Notes: generated from the letters alone by a model not told the origin. 64,000 nt of DNA from SIG77 sp045589595 (GCA_045589595.1 JAZNPK010000007.1:1-64000); one strand, 5' to 3'; counted from the first letter of the stretch, positions 41,821 through 51,671 are shown. Numbers and translations: made by a program.

Positions 41821-43296
41821 ATGAAAAAGAATACTTTCCTTGCCTTTTTATGCATAACATTGCTGCTGTGTCTGGCAGGTCCCGGCATCGCTGACGAACA
41901 AAAACGGCCCCGTCTGCTCATGGTGACAGAAGCCACGTTCCCCCCTTATGAATTTGTGGAAAAAGGTAAAATCGTCGGCATCGATCCCCATATCGTCCGG
42001 GAGATCGCGGACCGCCTCGGTTATGATCTTAAAGTCGAAAATATGAAGTTCGATTCCCTCATCGCAGCCGTGCAGACCGGGAAAGCCGATATCGCCGCCG
42101 CCGGTATCACGGTGACGGAAGACCGGAAAAAAGCCATTGATTTTACAGTTCCTTATTCCACACAGGCGGCGCAGCGGATCATCGTTCCGAAAGGTTCGCC
42201 CATCCGGACGCCCGCGGACCTGAAGGGGAAACGGATCGCAGTCCAGCACGGAACCACCGGCGATACTTTTGTGCGTGAACATTTGCATGCACCGGAAGCA
42301 TTTGAAAATTCCGCCCTTGCCATGCAGGCGCTCATCGGCGGAAAAGCCGATGCTGTTGTGCTGGATCATGAACCGGCATCTGTGTATGTGGCACGCAATC
42401 CCGACTGTATCATGCTGGAGGAACCGCTGACGCAGGAGGAATATGCCTTTGCCATCCGGAAGGGTCGCACGGAACTGCTGAACGGATTCAACCGCGAACT
42501 GGAAAAGATGCGTGCAGAGGGCAGACTGGAAGAGATCTTTGCGATCTATCAGAAGAAAAATCAGGAAGTCGCTGCTGAACAGACAGTTACGCCGGAGATG
42601 GAAGGAATTTTTGCCGGCATCAGGCAGTCCATTTACATCAACTTTGTGAAAGATGACCGCTACATGTATCTGGTGAAGGGCTTTGCTGTAACGCTGATCA
42701 TTGCCCTTTCCGCCGTTATGATCGGCGTTCTGATCGGGTTCCTGGTGGCAGTGATCCGCAGTACCAGTGACCAGACGGGCAGATTCAAAATCCTGAACGG
42801 GATCTGCAAAATTTATCTTACGGTCATCCGCGGTACGCCGGTGGTGGTGCAGCTGCTGATCATCTACTTTGTGATCTTCGGAGCGGTGGATGTGGATAAG
42901 CTCCTTGTCGCCATCATTGCATTCGGGCTGAATTCCGGTGCGTATGTGGCGGAGGTCATCCGGTCCGGGATCATGTCCATCGACCGCGGACAGCTGGAGG
43001 CGGGGCGGAGTCTGGGGCTGACTTATTCCCAGACCATGATCCATATCATTCTGCCGCAGGCACTCAAAAATGTGCTGCCGGCATTGGGTAACGAATTTAT
43101 TGTACTGCTGAAAGAAACCAGTGTGGCGGGTTATATTGCACTGGAGGACCTGACGAAAGGCGGCGATATCATCCGCAGTCAGACCTATGATGCGTTCCTG
43201 CCCCTGCTGGCGGTGGCGGCGATCTATCTGTCCGTGGTGATGCTGTTCACCAGACTCCTGGGTAAACTGGAAGGAAGGTTGAAGAAAAATGAGTGA
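41821..43296 (+). CDS. Amino-acid ABC transporter, substrate-binding protein fused to permease
   Basis: A signal sequence (to about residue 24) leads into a type II periplasmic binding domain (about 30-255) with the polar amino-acid signature PPYEFVEKGKIVGIDPHIVREIA and VTEDRKKAIDFTVPY. A transmembrane permease domain (about 285-480) follows, containing the HisM-type motif and EAGRSLGLTYSQTMIHIILPQALKNVLP, the EAA loop that contacts the ATPase. This binding protein-permease fusion is a known layout. The start at 41821 is chosen for the signal peptide; an earlier in-frame ATG would add a non-signal extension. The next gene, the ATPase, overlaps by 8 bp. The probable substrate is a polar amino acid such as Gln, Arg or His. 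Confidence 0.9.
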   Translation: MKKNTFLAFLCITLLLCLAGPGIADEQKRPRLLMVTEATFPPYEFVEKGKIVGIDPHIVREIADRLGYDLKVENMKFDSLIAAVQTGKADIAAAGITVTEDRKKAIDFTVPYSTQAAQRIIVPKGSPIRTPADLKGKRIAVQHGTTGDTFVREHLHAPEAFENSALAMQALIGGKADAVVLDHEPASVYVARNPDCIMLEEPLTQEEYAFAIRKGRTELLNGFNRELEKMRAEGRLEEIFAIYQKKNQEVAAEQTVTPEMEGIFAGIRQSIYINFVKDDRYMYLVKGFAVTLIIALSAVMIGVLIGFLVAVIRSTSDQTGRFKILNGICKIYLTVIRGTPVVVQLLIIYFVIFGAVDVDKLLVAIIAFGLNSGAYVAEVIRSGIMSIDRGQLEAGRSLGLTYSQTMIHIILPQALKNVLPALGNEFIVLLKETSVAGYIALEDLTKGGDIIRSQTYDAFLPLLAVAAIYLSVVMLFTRLLGKLEGRLKKNE

Positions 43297-44029
43297 TTCC
43301 CTGCTTTTTGAAGTCCGTGATCTGGTAAAAGAATTTCCCGGCGGCGTCCGGGCAGTGGATGGTGTATCCACCCGTATCTCCCGCGGCGAGGCAGTGTTTA
43401 TTGTCGGTCCCTCCGGTTCCGGAAAAAGTACCTTCCTGCGCTGTCTGAACAAACTGGAGGAACCGACCGGCGGCGAGATCATTTTCAACGGCAGCCCCGT
43501 GGGAACGACTGCGGCACAACTCAATAAATTCCGTCAGAATGTGGGAATGGTGTTCCAGCATTTCAATCTTTTCCCCCACCTGACGATCCGCGACAATATT
43601 ACACTGGCTCCGGTCCGGACCGGCAGAATGAGCCGCGCGGACGCCGGAAAAAAGGCGGAACAACTCCTTGCCCGGATCGGACTTTCGGATAAAGCCGATG
43701 CCTATCCCATGCAGTTGTCCGGCGGTCAGAAACAGCGTATTGCCATTATCCGCGCACTGGCGATGAATCCGGAAGTATTGCTGTTCGACGAACCCACATC
43801 CGCCCTTGACCCCGAAATGGTGGGCGAGGTCCTTGCTTTGATGAAAGATCTTGCCAGAGAGGGAATGACCATGATCGTTGTGACACACGAGATCGGTTTC
43901 GCCTGTGAAGTGGCAGACCGTATGCTCTTTATGGATCAGGGCAAAATCGTGGAATCCGGAACACCGGATGAACTGGTCCACGGTTCCTCCAATCAGCGTG
44001 TCAGGGACTTCTTTGCCAAGGTTTTGTGA
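43289..44029 (+). CDS. Amino-acid ABC transporter ATP-binding protein
   Basis: The 246-residue ATPase has Walker A GPSGSGKST (about 37-45), Q-loop VFQHFNLFPHLT, signature LSGGQKQRIAI, Walker B EVLLFDEPTSALD and the switch His in VVTHEIGFA. It is most like GlnQ/HisP-type proteins and pairs with the fused binding protein-permease upstream. The start overlaps the upstream gene by 8 bp and its stop overlaps the next start (TGATG). Confidence 0.95.
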   Translation: MSDSLLFEVRDLVKEFPGGVRAVDGVSTRISRGEAVFIVGPSGSGKSTFLRCLNKLEEPTGGEIIFNGSPVGTTAAQLNKFRQNVGMVFQHFNLFPHLTIRDNITLAPVRTGRMSRADAGKKAEQLLARIGLSDKADAYPMQLSGGQKQRIAIIRALAMNPEVLLFDEPTSALDPEMVGEVLALMKDLAREGMTMIVVTHEIGFACEVADRMLFMDQGKIVESGTPDELVHGSSNQRVRDFFAKVL

Positions 44030-45099
44030 TGCAGGAACTTGTTCCGTACAGAAAACTGGCGATCGGTTACAATACGCGTGAGCCGGATATTTTTGAGGAA
44101 TGTCTCAAGCCGTGGCTTCCGGCAGTTCTGGAAGTTTATTTTTCGTGGCCCGGAGAACCCAGCGGCAGAGATATGAACCTGAATTGCAATTATGATCTTG
44201 CAGAAGAACGGCTGCTGGAAACATTGCGCCGTCTCCGCCGCGATGGCGTGAAACTGGATCTGCTCTTCAATGCCAACTGTTACGGTCCCACTGCCTTTGA
44301 TCCGGAAATGCACAAAACGGTGGACCGCGTTATGGCAAAACTGGCACAGCATCAACTGCTGCCGGAAGTGGTGACCACCACATCCCAGTACATTGCCAGA
44401 GTGATCAAACTGGATCATCCCGCCATCAAAGTGCGTGCCAGTGTGAATATGCATCTGCGCACGACCATGTCAATGGAATTTATTGCGGATCTGTTCGATT
44501 CTTTTTATATTTCCAGAGAACTGAACCGGGATCTGGCGACCGTTCAGATCTTTTCAGAATGGTGCCGGAAAAACGGAAAAGAATTCTGTATGCTGGCAAA
44601 CAGTGCGTGTCTGCGGAGTTGTCCGGTACAGACTTTCCACGATAACCTGATCGCCCACAACAGCGTCAACGGCAGAACAGGCGAATATGAATTGCAGATG
44701 CCGTTCCGGCTTTGTCAGCGGCGTCTGAAAGATCCGGAAAACCGTATCGACATCATCCGGAATTCCACCTGGGTGCGCCCGGAAGATATGCATTATTACG
44801 AACCGCTTGTGGATGTGATCAAACTTGCCACACGCACCGTGGCAACGCCGGATCTGATCCTGCGGGCATACGCCACCGGACACTATGACGGCAATCTGCT
44901 GAATCTTCTGGGGCTGCCCGCTCATACCTACATCGACAACAAGGCGTTTCCGCCGGACTGGATCGAACAGGGGATCGCCCAGACTTGCGCCCCCAACTGC
45001 ACCAAATGCGGGAAATGTGAAGCCCTGCTCGCTGCAACGGAACGGCAGGACCTGATGCCGCCGCGGTACAACTTCGCCACTGCACCGATCCGGATCTGA
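44029..45099 (+). CDS. Peptidase U32-like protein with cysteine clusters (possible Fe-S)
   Basis: The 356-residue protein has a TIM-barrel-like pattern with LDLLFNANCYG, VRASVNMHLRTTMSMEF and the segment ANSACLRSCPVQTFHDN. Its Cys-x3-Cys-Pro followed by a His-x-Asn pattern resembles U32 family proteins such as YhbU/UbiU/UbiV, which are Fe-S enzymes rather than proteases. A further cluster, C-APN-C-TK-C-GK-C-EALL, lies at the C-terminus and could hold a second [4Fe-4S] centre. The start at 44029 overlaps the transporter ATPase stop by one base, so it is translated in the same unit. Its substrate may be something the transporter imports. The family call is tentative. Confidence 0.6.
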   Translation: MQELVPYRKLAIGYNTREPDIFEECLKPWLPAVLEVYFSWPGEPSGRDMNLNCNYDLAEERLLETLRRLRRDGVKLDLLFNANCYGPTAFDPEMHKTVDRVMAKLAQHQLLPEVVTTTSQYIARVIKLDHPAIKVRASVNMHLRTTMSMEFIADLFDSFYISRELNRDLATVQIFSEWCRKNGKEFCMLANSACLRSCPVQTFHDNLIAHNSVNGRTGEYELQMPFRLCQRRLKDPENRIDIIRNSTWVRPEDMHYYEPLVDVIKLATRTVATPDLILRAYATGHYDGNLLNLLGLPAHTYIDNKAFPPDWIEQGIAQTCAPNCTKCGKCEALLAATERQDLMPPRYNFATAPIRI

Positions 45100-45105
45100 C
45101 CGCCT

Positions 45106-45963
45106 TCAGCGTTTCGCAATGGCGTCCGTGAGCGCGGTCCGCATCACTTCCACCGGGGCGGGTTCATTGAACCAGATCTCATAGGATTTTGCGCCCTGAT
45201 GCAGCAGCATTGGCAATCCGTTCTGCGTGGGGATCCCCTTCTTTTCCAGAGCGGCAAGAAGCGGCGTATGCTTGTAGATCGTATCGAAATAACGCAGTCC
45301 GTTCCGCGGAAACAGATCCGGATCCACCGGCGGCGGATCTTCATCGTGAAGTCCCAGACTGGTACACTGGACCGCCAGTACGGATCGTGCCAGAAAATCT
45401 GCCGTCCGGTCACGGTCGGAGATCGCCGCACAATCTGTGATCAGTTGTGGAAATTCCTGCTTCAGCAGATCCGTAAGATGGACCGCCTTATCCAGAGAAC
45501 GGTTCAGGATCCGGATGGACCGCACCCCTGCCAACGCACAATGCCAAACCAGCGCATTGACAACGCCGCCGCAACCGATCAGACAGAGATCCGCCCCTGC
45601 CAGCGGCAGGTCGAAGGCTTCCGCCAATGCCCGTTCAAAGCCGGTCCCGTCGGTGGTATCGGCAAAGGCAGTGCCGTCATCATTGATCCTGACGGTATTG
45701 GCACTGCCGCTGAGCCGGGCGGCATCGGAAAGGGTGTCTGCCAGTGCATGTGCCGCCCCTTTGTGCGGGACGGTCACATTGAATCCGGCAAGACATTTCT
45801 TTGCTTCCGCAAAAAATTCCGGCATGTGATCCGGCGTTACATGGATCGCACGGTACTCCGCATTTTTTCCGGCAGCGCGGAACGCGGCGTTGTGCATATC
45901 CGGCGACAACGAATGGGCAATGGGATCACCGATAACGGCAAACTGCAGTTTTTCAGACATCAT
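45106..45963 (-). CDS. aroE: Shikimate dehydrogenase
   Basis: AroE reduces 3-dehydroshikimate to shikimate with NADPH. The motifs are visible: GDPIAHSLSPDMHNAAF (12-28), NVTVPHKGA with catalytic Lys68, Asp105 in DTTDGTGF, and the cofactor loop GCGGVVNALVWH, in which VV replaces the usual AA. TSLGL fits the TPLGM-like end. At 285 residues it is normal. The start overlaps the upstream esterase stop by four bases. The gene meets the U32-like gene tail to tail with only six bases between stops and no recognisable terminator. Confidence 0.93.
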   Translation of the reverse strand: MMSEKLQFAVIGDPIAHSLSPDMHNAAFRAAGKNAEYRAIHVTPDHMPEFFAEAKKCLAGFNVTVPHKGAAHALADTLSDAARLSGSANTVRINDDGTAFADTTDGTGFERALAEAFDLPLAGADLCLIGCGGVVNALVWHCALAGVRSIRILNRSLDKAVHLTDLLKQEFPQLITDCAAISDRDRTADFLARSVLAVQCTSLGLHDEDPPPVDPDLFPRNGLRYFDTIYKHTPLLAALEKKGIPTQNGLPMLLHQGAKSYEIWFNEPAPVEVMRTALTDAIAKR

Positions 45964-46796
45964 TTTTTACCGCGTTTCTGCTGAAAAAGCCAATCCCAGT
46001 TTTCTTTTTTCCTGAATGCCGGCCCCCAGGAACCGTGAGCGCATTTCGGGACTTCCACATAGGTGAAGCTGGTGGAGCCTGCTTTTTTCAGGGCTTCCGC
46101 CGCATTGCGTGAGCGGACCGTCGGAACGATCGTATCGATATCGCCGTGATAGAACAGAATGGGCAGATGTTTGAATTTTTCCACCTGCGCTTCGTCCACG
46201 CCGCCGCAGACCGGGAACGCGGCGGCAAATTTTCCGGGGAAACGGCTGATGGCATCCCAGGTACCGTATCCGCCCATGGAGATCCCCATAACATACACGC
46301 GATCCGGATCGACTTTCCCTTCATATTTTTTCAGAAGGGCGTCCAAAAGCTGCATGGCAAGATCCATGCTTTCGGAGATTTCCGGCATGGTGTGGGATGT
46401 TTTGTCCCAGGGCGTATCCACCCATTGTTTGCCGTTGGGACACTGGGGAAATACCAGGAGGGCATTGACATTATTTTTTTTGCAGTAATTTGTCAGCTGT
46501 GCACCGCCGTGATACAGCTGCTTGCTGTTGTCATCACCCCGTTCACCGGCACCGTGAAAGAACAGGACCAGCGGGATTTTTTCCTGCGCCGTGTCCCAGT
46601 TGCCGGCTTCTTTGATGCAGTATTTCAGCGTTTTACCGTTGCTGCCGGTGAACTCCTGCTGTTCAAATCCGAGCCGGATATAATGCGGGGTGGGCGGTTT
46701 CACGCCGGATGCCGGAGCTGCTCCGGAGGCGGCATCGATGGTTGCCATGGAGATGACGGTGCTCATAATTACCTTCCTGATAAATTTCCAATGCAT
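45960..46796 (-). CDS. Secreted alpha/beta hydrolase (dienelactone/prolyl-oligopeptidase-like esterase)
   Basis: The protein (278 residues) starts with a signal-like stretch (MHWKFIRKVIMSTVISMATIDAASG) and contains an alpha/beta hydrolase triad: Ser173 in GISMGGYG, Asp221 in HGDIDTIVP and His254 in CAHGSWGPAF. The oxyanion segment is FFHGAGERGDDN (79-90). Such proteins are often annotated as polysaccharide-side-chain esterases (feruloyl or acetyl) or PHB depolymerase-like; the substrate is not certain. It is in a minus-strand series with aroE, and overlaps it by four bases. Confidence 0.8.
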   Translation of the reverse strand: MHWKFIRKVIMSTVISMATIDAASGAAPASGVKPPTPHYIRLGFEQQEFTGSNGKTLKYCIKEAGNWDTAQEKIPLVLFFHGAGERGDDNSKQLYHGGAQLTNYCKKNNVNALLVFPQCPNGKQWVDTPWDKTSHTMPEISESMDLAMQLLDALLKKYEGKVDPDRVYVMGISMGGYGTWDAISRFPGKFAAAFPVCGGVDEAQVEKFKHLPILFYHGDIDTIVPTVRSRNAAEALKKAGSTSFTYVEVPKCAHGSWGPAFRKKENWDWLFQQKRGKK

Positions 46797-46814
46797 ATTT
46801 TTGTCCTTTTGTGA

Positions 46815-47597
46815 TCAGTCTCTTCTGCCGAACAGTTTCAGCAGCATGATGAAAAGGTTGATGAAATCAAGATAAAGCTCCAAGGCGCCGATGATGGCGT
46901 ACTTCTGATACATTTCGCCGGTTTCGCTCATCTGGCTGCCCATCTGTTTCAGTCTCTGGGTATCCCATGCCGTCAGACCGACGAAGATGATGACGCCGAT
47001 GTAAGTCAGGAACCGGTCAAAACCTGCATTTTTCAGGAACATGTTGACCACTGACGCGATGATCAGTCCGAACAGCCCCATCATACAGAAGGAGCCGATC
47101 CCGCTCAGATCCATACGGGTCAAATAGCCGAAAATACTGGTGACGGCAAAAGTTCCTGCGCAGGTGAAGAACGCGGCGGAAATGGCAGACTGTGTGTACA
47201 CCATGAAGATGGGGGAAAGTGTGACACCGCTGATGGCGGCATAAAGCAGAAAACAGAATCCGGCGACCCCGGGTGACATCTTGTTGATCCCCAGAGAAAG
47301 CCAGAAAACAAGTCCCAGTTCCACCAGGACCATGACCAGCATAAAGCCGGGCGACCAGAAAATGGAGCCGCCGTAAAGATTGCCCGCACTGTCAAGCATG
47401 GGTTTTGTTTCCAGCATGTACTGATACAGGAGCCACGCCACGATCCCGGTAACAGCCAGACCGACTGTCATCCAGTTGTAAACGCGGTTCATAAAGGTGC
47501 GGGAGGCTTCTGCGGCAGATCTTTCGCCGCCGGTCACTTCAGCAGTCCGGCTGTAATTGCCCAGATCCTTGCTGTACTTGTAGTTGTCCTGATTCAT
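46815..47597 (-). CDS. Bax inhibitor-1/YccA family membrane protein
   Basis: The 260-residue protein starts MNQDNYKYSKDL after a good ribosome site (AGAAAGGA); an upstream in-frame extension is not used. It has about seven transmembrane helices and the family end VIIFVGLTAWDTQRLKQM, whose Asp is the conserved pH-sensing residue of BI-1 channels, then ALELYLDFINLFIMLLKLFG. BI-1 proteins act as membrane pH-dependent calcium leaks or stress factors. It lies in the minus-strand run between the mutarotase and the esterase. Confidence 0.9.
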   Translation of the reverse strand: MNQDNYKYSKDLGNYSRTAEVTGGERSAAEASRTFMNRVYNWMTVGLAVTGIVAWLLYQYMLETKPMLDSAGNLYGGSIFWSPGFMLVMVLVELGLVFWLSLGINKMSPGVAGFCFLLYAAISGVTLSPIFMVYTQSAISAAFFTCAGTFAVTSIFGYLTRMDLSGIGSFCMMGLFGLIIASVVNMFLKNAGFDRFLTYIGVIIFVGLTAWDTQRLKQMGSQMSETGEMYQKYAIIGALELYLDFINLFIMLLKLFGRRD

Positions 47598-47622
47598 TGT
47601 TGTTGTTCCTTTCTTTTTTGGA

Positions 47623-48444
47623 TTATATGAGCGAGATCCGTGTTCCGAGTATGTGGATGGCCTCCGGACGGAGTGCCCGGGCATCATCACCGGCATTGGC
47701 GGCTTCAATGCAGACCATCTGTGTGTATTCATCATCGCCGAAATCTGCAATGGTCGCAGCCATTTCCGCCCATGGGTTCCAAACCACTGCCGAATCCGAT
47801 CCGAACCGTTCCACCCGGATCTTCCGGTCCAGAACCGGGTCATCGATCACGGCAATGTTTCTGCCCGGATAGTAAATACGGTCCACATTTTCACCGATGG
47901 TGATATCACCTTCCTGCGTATGCCGGGTCCGGGTCAGGGCGCAATCGTATTCACAGCCGTCAAAGCCGCTGATCCTGATCTTACGGACATCCCCGACGCG
48001 GAAATAAGTGTGGAGCGCATCAGAGAAGGGAATATTTCTGCCGGTAAGATTTTTTGTAGTCAGCTGTACCGTCAGCGATTTGCCGATGTTCACATCCAGC
48101 GTTGCGGATTGACCGTACCAGTCAAAGGTGAGGGCGACAGACGCGCTGCCGTCCGCTTCTTCCCGCACTGCACTCATGTCCCATTTGTTGGAACGTGCGA
48201 CCCCGTGAGGCGGCTGTGCCACTTTGCCGAACCATGGCCAGCATACAGGGATCCCGCCGCGGACCGCTTTGCCCGGGGTGTATTTTGCTTTTTCCGAAAC
48301 GAAAAGAAGATCGTCTTCCGTTTCAAATGGACGGTATGAAATGATGTGGGCGCCGTGGGGCGTCAATACAGCCACAGCATCATCCGTGGCGATCTCGAAA
48401 GCTTCCAGCTCTCCGAGCATAACGGGTTTGACATTGATGGACAT
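47623..48444 (-). CDS. D-hexose-6-phosphate mutarotase (YeaD family)
   Basis: This galactose-mutarotase-fold protein (273 residues) carries the YeaD signature VRGGIPVCWPWFG near residue 60 and the second signature WNPWAE near 220. YeaD proteins interconvert the anomers of glucose 6-phosphate. The catalytic Glu should be the one in MVCIEAANA and the His at DALHTYFRV. A co-transcribed BI-1 gene follows after 26 bp. Confidence 0.88.
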   Translation of the reverse strand: MSINVKPVMLGELEAFEIATDDAVAVLTPHGAHIISYRPFETEDDLLFVSEKAKYTPGKAVRGGIPVCWPWFGKVAQPPHGVARSNKWDMSAVREEADGSASVALTFDWYGQSATLDVNIGKSLTVQLTTKNLTGRNIPFSDALHTYFRVGDVRKIRISGFDGCEYDCALTRTRHTQEGDITIGENVDRIYYPGRNIAVIDDPVLDRKIRVERFGSDSAVVWNPWAEMAATIADFGDDEYTQMVCIEAANAGDDARALRPEAIHILGTRISLI

Positions 48445-48471
48445 ATTATCTGATCCTTTCTTATTTTTCTG

Positions 48472-49464
48472 TCAGTTCTGCATTCTGGCTTTGTTCCGGT
48501 CGCGGCGGGCGCGCTGATCGTAAAAAGTTGGTCCCGCCACTGTTGCGTAGGGCGGATACTTCTGCCGGAGCGTTTCCTCCGCTTCTGCCGGGATATATTG
48601 AAAACGTTTGTACATCCACAAATATTGTTCGGGGCAGAGCCGGACAAGTTTTTCGATCTCATTCAGGATCCGTGAAGTCAGTTTCATTTCATCCTGTTCC
48701 TCCCCGGCATGGATCACTGTGGCACGCATGGTGAACGTCCGGTCGGGATTCCGGCAGACGCTCCCGATCAGCACGGACACATTTTCCATGATCGCCATCC
48801 GCGCCGGCAGGGATGATGTCGGAACCGGAAATCCGAAAAATTCTGCAAAAACGCCGCCGTCCCGCACACGGGTATTCTGATCGCTGAGCATTCCGATACT
48901 GGTTCCCTCCTTCAACGCATTTTTCACTGCCCGCGCTGCCCCTTTTGCAAAGATCAGCCGGACGCCGTCCACTGCCCGTCCGTCCTGCAGGAATTGGCTC
49001 AGATAGGGATTTTTCGGCGGCCGCATAATGGTTGCCAGAGGGAATCCGTACTGCATTGCCACCATCTGACCTGCCAGTTCCCAGTTGCCGTGATGCGGTG
49101 TGATGAAGATCACCGGTCTGCCTTCATCGTGCAGGGAGAGGAAACACTGTTTTGACGCTTCATCCGTATGGATCAGTTCCACCGGAAAATGTTTTTTTCT
49201 CCGCCGCAGCCAGAAAAATTCCAATGCCACCTGCACCAGATGAAGAATACTTTCAAAGGCGATTTTTTTACATTCCTCCACGGAGCGGTCCGGATAGACC
49301 GCACGCACATTCTGGAAAGCGACTTTCCCCAGTTGCGGGACCGGATAAAGGATCTTTGCCCAGAACCAGGCGAATGCCCGGTGACAACGCCGGGGCAGAA
49401 GCCCCAGAATAAATGCGTGCCACCGCACAAAAAGATACAGCAGATATTGTCTGAACCGCTTCAT
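48472..49464 (-). CDS. Lysophospholipid/lipid A acyltransferase (LpxL/HtrB family)
   Basis: Enzymes of this family add secondary acyl chains to lipid A in the inner membrane. The active-site HX4E is H124-H125-GNW-E129 in TPHHGNWELAG. The second block SDQNTRVRDGGVFAEFFG is the expected substrate-binding region. At 330 residues it has a membrane-associating hydrophobic N-terminus (LYLFVRWHAFILGLLP). The start overlaps the ppk stop by four bases (ATGA). Together with kdsD, it shows that the cell makes a lipopolysaccharide or related lipid A. Confidence 0.9.
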   Translation of the reverse strand: MKRFRQYLLYLFVRWHAFILGLLPRRCHRAFAWFWAKILYPVPQLGKVAFQNVRAVYPDRSVEECKKIAFESILHLVQVALEFFWLRRRKKHFPVELIHTDEASKQCFLSLHDEGRPVIFITPHHGNWELAGQMVAMQYGFPLATIMRPPKNPYLSQFLQDGRAVDGVRLIFAKGAARAVKNALKEGTSIGMLSDQNTRVRDGGVFAEFFGFPVPTSSLPARMAIMENVSVLIGSVCRNPDRTFTMRATVIHAGEEQDEMKLTSRILNEIEKLVRLCPEQYLWMYKRFQYIPAEAEETLRQKYPPYATVAGPTFYDQRARRDRNKARMQN

Positions 49465-51578
49465 GACGACGGACCCTTTCCGGTTGTTGCCGGTGCTGAG
49501 GAATACACCTGTAATTTTCCTTTTCTGCCCCGTTTGCCCCGCTTCTGCCGGTCGCAGTAAAATTGATACAGGACGTACTGACTGCGGGTCGGTTCAAAGG
49601 AATCTGTTGTGCCGTCGCCGGTATTGGAGTACCGGTTCGGTCCGGTCAGCAGACGCCCTTTCCGTTTATCGTTGAGAGCCGTTTTCACGATCATATCCAG
49701 TTCCGCCCGGAGTTCTTTCTGTTCCACGGGGAACAGCAGTTCGATCCGGCGTTTCAGGTTGCGGGGCATAAGATCGGCACTGCCTGCAAAATATTCCGGT
49801 GCGCCGTTGTTGCGGAAAATATAAATGCGGGAATGTTCCAGGAAACGGTCAAGGATCGCCACGATCCTGAAATTTTTCCGTGCTTTTTCCGGCAGAGCAT
49901 AAGGATTCAGTCCGCAGATGCCGCGGATGATCAGATCGATCTGAACATGTTTCCCTGCCGCCCGGTACAGATGCTCCATGATCTCCTCATCAATAACGGC
50001 ATTGGCTTTGATCGTGATGTGGCCGGGATTACTGGCACTGGATAACGATGCCTCCCGGTCGATCAGATGGAGCATACGGCTCCGGAGATCAAAGGGCGCC
50101 ACAATGAGTTTGTTCCAGTTGGGCGGATCGGAAAAACCGGTAATGACATTGAACAGACCGGCAACATCTGCGGCGAGCAGGGGATCGTCCGTAAAATAAC
50201 CGATATCCGTGTACTGCCGGGCGGTACTGTCGTTGTAATTCCCCGTGCTGAGATGCACATAGCGGCGGATCCCCGTCTCTTCCCGGCGGACGATCAGCAA
50301 TGCCTTGCAATGTACTTTCAGACCTGCAATGCCGTAAACCACATGGGCTCCGGCTTCCGCAAGTTCCCGCGCACGGCGGATGTTGTTTTCTTCATCGAAC
50401 CGGGCTTTGATCTCGAACAGGACCGATACCTGTTTGCCGTTCCGCGCCGCTTTGATCAGCGCATTGACGACCGGCGAATGACCGCCTACCCGGTACAATG
50501 TCTGCTTGATCGCAAGGACTGCAGGATCTTCCGCCGCCTCTTCCAGCAGCCGGATCACCGGATCGAAAGATTCGTAAGGATGATGAACGATCAGAGAACC
50601 GCGCGTCCGGATATTTTCGATCATACTCAAATTGGGATCGATGCGGTACGGCTGCAGCGGCGGCATGGGCGGATCGGAAAGATGGGGAAAATCCCGGAGA
50701 TTCACCAGTTCAAACAGAGATTTCAGGTTGACGGGTCCATCGATCATATAGGTCCGGGCTTTTCCGATCGCCAGTTTTTTCTTGAGGAAAGCGCAGGATT
50801 TTTTTGACATTCCCGCCGCAACTTCCAGCCGGATCACGATCCGTTTCGTTTTTTTCTGAAGGGCGATCTGCATTTCGGAAAGAATATCGTCAATGGATTC
50901 GTCGTCGATGGAAAAATCCATATCGCGGGAAATGCGGAAGGGGGAACACTCCAGGATTTCACAGCCACGGAACAGATGATGGAGATTTTCTGCGATCAAG
51001 TCCTCCGCCAGAAGAAATACGATTCCGCTCTGATCTGTTTCCAGCGGAATGAACCGGGGAACAACAGATGGGACTTCCAGCATGGCAAAACATTCATGAT
51101 ATCCGCCGGGTGTCGGGTGCATCAGACGGACCAGCAGCTCCAGACTCAGGTTCGGTACCACGGGGAACGGATGTGTCGGATCGATCCCCACAGGTGTCAG
51201 TACCGGCAGGATCTCCCGTTCAAAAATATTGTTTGCGGTCTGCTGCTGCGCCGCATTCAGATCGGAATAACGGAGGATCGTCAGCGATTCTGCTGCAAGT
51301 TCCGGCAGGATCATTTTCCGGAAATAAGTGTATTGACGCTCCACCAGTTCACGGATCCGGCTGTCCAGTTCTGCCAGCAGTTCGCCGGTATCCGGCTGTC
51401 CGCTCCGGGAAATGGCAGCCATGCGGACCATGAAAAATTCATCCAGATTGCTGCTGAAGATCGCAAGAAACTTCAGCCGTTCCAGCAATGGATTTCCAAG
51501 ATCCGCAGCCTCATCAAGGACCCGGCTGTTGAATTCCAGCCAGCTGATGTCGCGATTGATGAAATGCATATCGTTCAT
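49461..51578 (-). CDS. ppk: Polyphosphate kinase 1
   Basis: PPK1 makes polyphosphate from ATP. The 705-residue protein starts MNDMHFINRDISWLEFNSRVLDEA, the family N-terminus, and has the conserved phosphorylated His in RRYVHLSTGNYN. The other half-site histidine region is LMRNL-like (SADLMPRNLKRRIELLFPV). The longer in-frame start is not used because it lacks the family N-terminus. The ribosome site is weak. It ends with four-base overlap into the acyltransferase gene. Confidence 0.95.
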   Translation of the reverse strand: MNDMHFINRDISWLEFNSRVLDEAADLGNPLLERLKFLAIFSSNLDEFFMVRMAAISRSGQPDTGELLAELDSRIRELVERQYTYFRKMILPELAAESLTILRYSDLNAAQQQTANNIFEREILPVLTPVGIDPTHPFPVVPNLSLELLVRLMHPTPGGYHECFAMLEVPSVVPRFIPLETDQSGIVFLLAEDLIAENLHHLFRGCEILECSPFRISRDMDFSIDDESIDDILSEMQIALQKKTKRIVIRLEVAAGMSKKSCAFLKKKLAIGKARTYMIDGPVNLKSLFELVNLRDFPHLSDPPMPPLQPYRIDPNLSMIENIRTRGSLIVHHPYESFDPVIRLLEEAAEDPAVLAIKQTLYRVGGHSPVVNALIKAARNGKQVSVLFEIKARFDEENNIRRARELAEAGAHVVYGIAGLKVHCKALLIVRREETGIRRYVHLSTGNYNDSTARQYTDIGYFTDDPLLAADVAGLFNVITGFSDPPNWNKLIVAPFDLRSRMLHLIDREASLSSASNPGHITIKANAVIDEEIMEHLYRAAGKHVQIDLIIRGICGLNPYALPEKARKNFRIVAILDRFLEHSRIYIFRNNGAPEYFAGSADLMPRNLKRRIELLFPVEQKELRAELDMIVKTALNDKRKGRLLTGPNRYSNTGDGTTDSFEPTRSQYVLYQFYCDRQKRGKRGRKGKLQVYSSAPATTGKGPSS

Positions 51579-51671
51579 GTCGGATCGTCCCGGTAAATCG
51601 TTTCTGTTCCTGATGTTCTGCTCCAATATACCTTGCAGAAAGAAAAAAGCAAGTCTTTCCACGCAGATTTT

